Shown here piece by piece: positions 63,801 to 64,000 of a stretch of DNA of 64,000 nt. A model generated the notes under the pieces. That model had not been told where the DNA came from and did not search any database. It saw nothing but the letters and a program-made list of their open reading frames with translations. Each line of letters starts with the position of its first letter. The first letter of the stretch is position 1. Both the position numbers and the translations under genes were made by a program. The stretch is from Liolophura sinensis (taxonomy: Eukaryota > Mollusca > Polyplacophora > Chitonida > Chitonidae), in NCBI RefSeq assembly GCF_032854445.1, contig NC_088300.1, positions 70,594,984-70,658,983 on the forward strand, read 5' to 3'.

Positions 63801-64000
63801 CACATGGTTAGTCTATTTAATTAACAACATACTCACATCTGTACTTTTCCCCCAGGACTTGGAGAAAAAATGTAATTCTTTGCTTTGACCACTGTTAATA
63901 TCTGTTCTAAACAGTAGAAGAACTAGGGTAGTTATGTCTGAACATGAAATTGTTGCATCTTTAAGAATCAAATAATACATTTATCTATATATTGGCCTTC
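60862..64000 (+). other. INPP5F intron 9, open at the right edge
   Basis: The donor is GTAAGC after codon phase 1. I searched for an acceptor followed by SAC-domain sequence and found none; for example CCCCCAG at 63856 leads to a stop within seven codons in the required phase. The intron is therefore longer than 3.1 kb. It holds a loosely repeated 'cagcttgaaattctcct' phrase at about 63458-63565 and no other recognised feature. Confidence 0.7.

Noticed and set aside
63850-63880. Possible INPP5F exon after CCCCCAG
   Set aside because: In the phase required by exon 9 it meets a stop within seven codons and does not resemble the SAC domain.

Overview
This is animal nuclear DNA: genes are split by GT-AG introns, introns and intergenic DNA are long and AT-rich, and tRNA-derived SINEs and minisatellite arrays are frequent. 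The recurrent SINE tail (a 'gccgtcgtataagtgaaat' block, then 'cttgagtacggcgtaaaac', ending in AATA repeats) and the abundance of the palindrome TACATGTA recall mollusc genomes. A lophotrochozoan, probably a bivalve, is my best guess; it rests on sequence style, not on a database match.

Layout. (1) 1-15480, plus strand: the last four coding exons of a spermine/polyamine oxidase, entering from the left edge, with a 3' UTR ending near 16510. (2) 16511-36200: about 20 kb without a gene I can support. It holds three tandem arrays (174, about 65 and about 60 bp units), several SINE copies, one being a SINE inserted in a SINE, a short MITE with TA duplications, and fold-back sequences. (3) 36422-37645, minus strand: a single-exon protein with a divergent HSF-type DNA-binding domain. 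A CRE palindrome lies upstream, as does a uORF whose stop overlaps the start codon. (4) 40018-40217: an assembly gap, followed at 40236-41346 by an unrecognised Pro/Tyr/Gln-rich coding region that seems broken by two frameshifts. (5) 42906-50270, minus strand: complete DDRGK1 (UFBP1), eight coding exons reconstructed. (6) 50664 to beyond the right edge, plus strand: INPP5F/SAC2, first nine coding exons, divergent from DDRGK1 with 393 bp between the start codons.

The genes do not form a pathway. The oxidase acts in polyamine catabolism, DDRGK1 in UFMylation at the endoplasmic reticulum, and INPP5F in phosphoinositide turnover on endosomes. DDRGK1 and INPP5F probably share a bidirectional promoter.

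The most unusual structure is a 53-bp tandem array of about 21 copies in DDRGK1 intron 5. Its unit includes the last bases of exon 5 and its 5' splice site, so about 20 decoy donors follow the real one. Also notable are an INPP5F intronic array of about 12 units, each carrying a facing pair of CCAAT boxes, and two SINE families with different tRNA-like heads but a similar 3' module.
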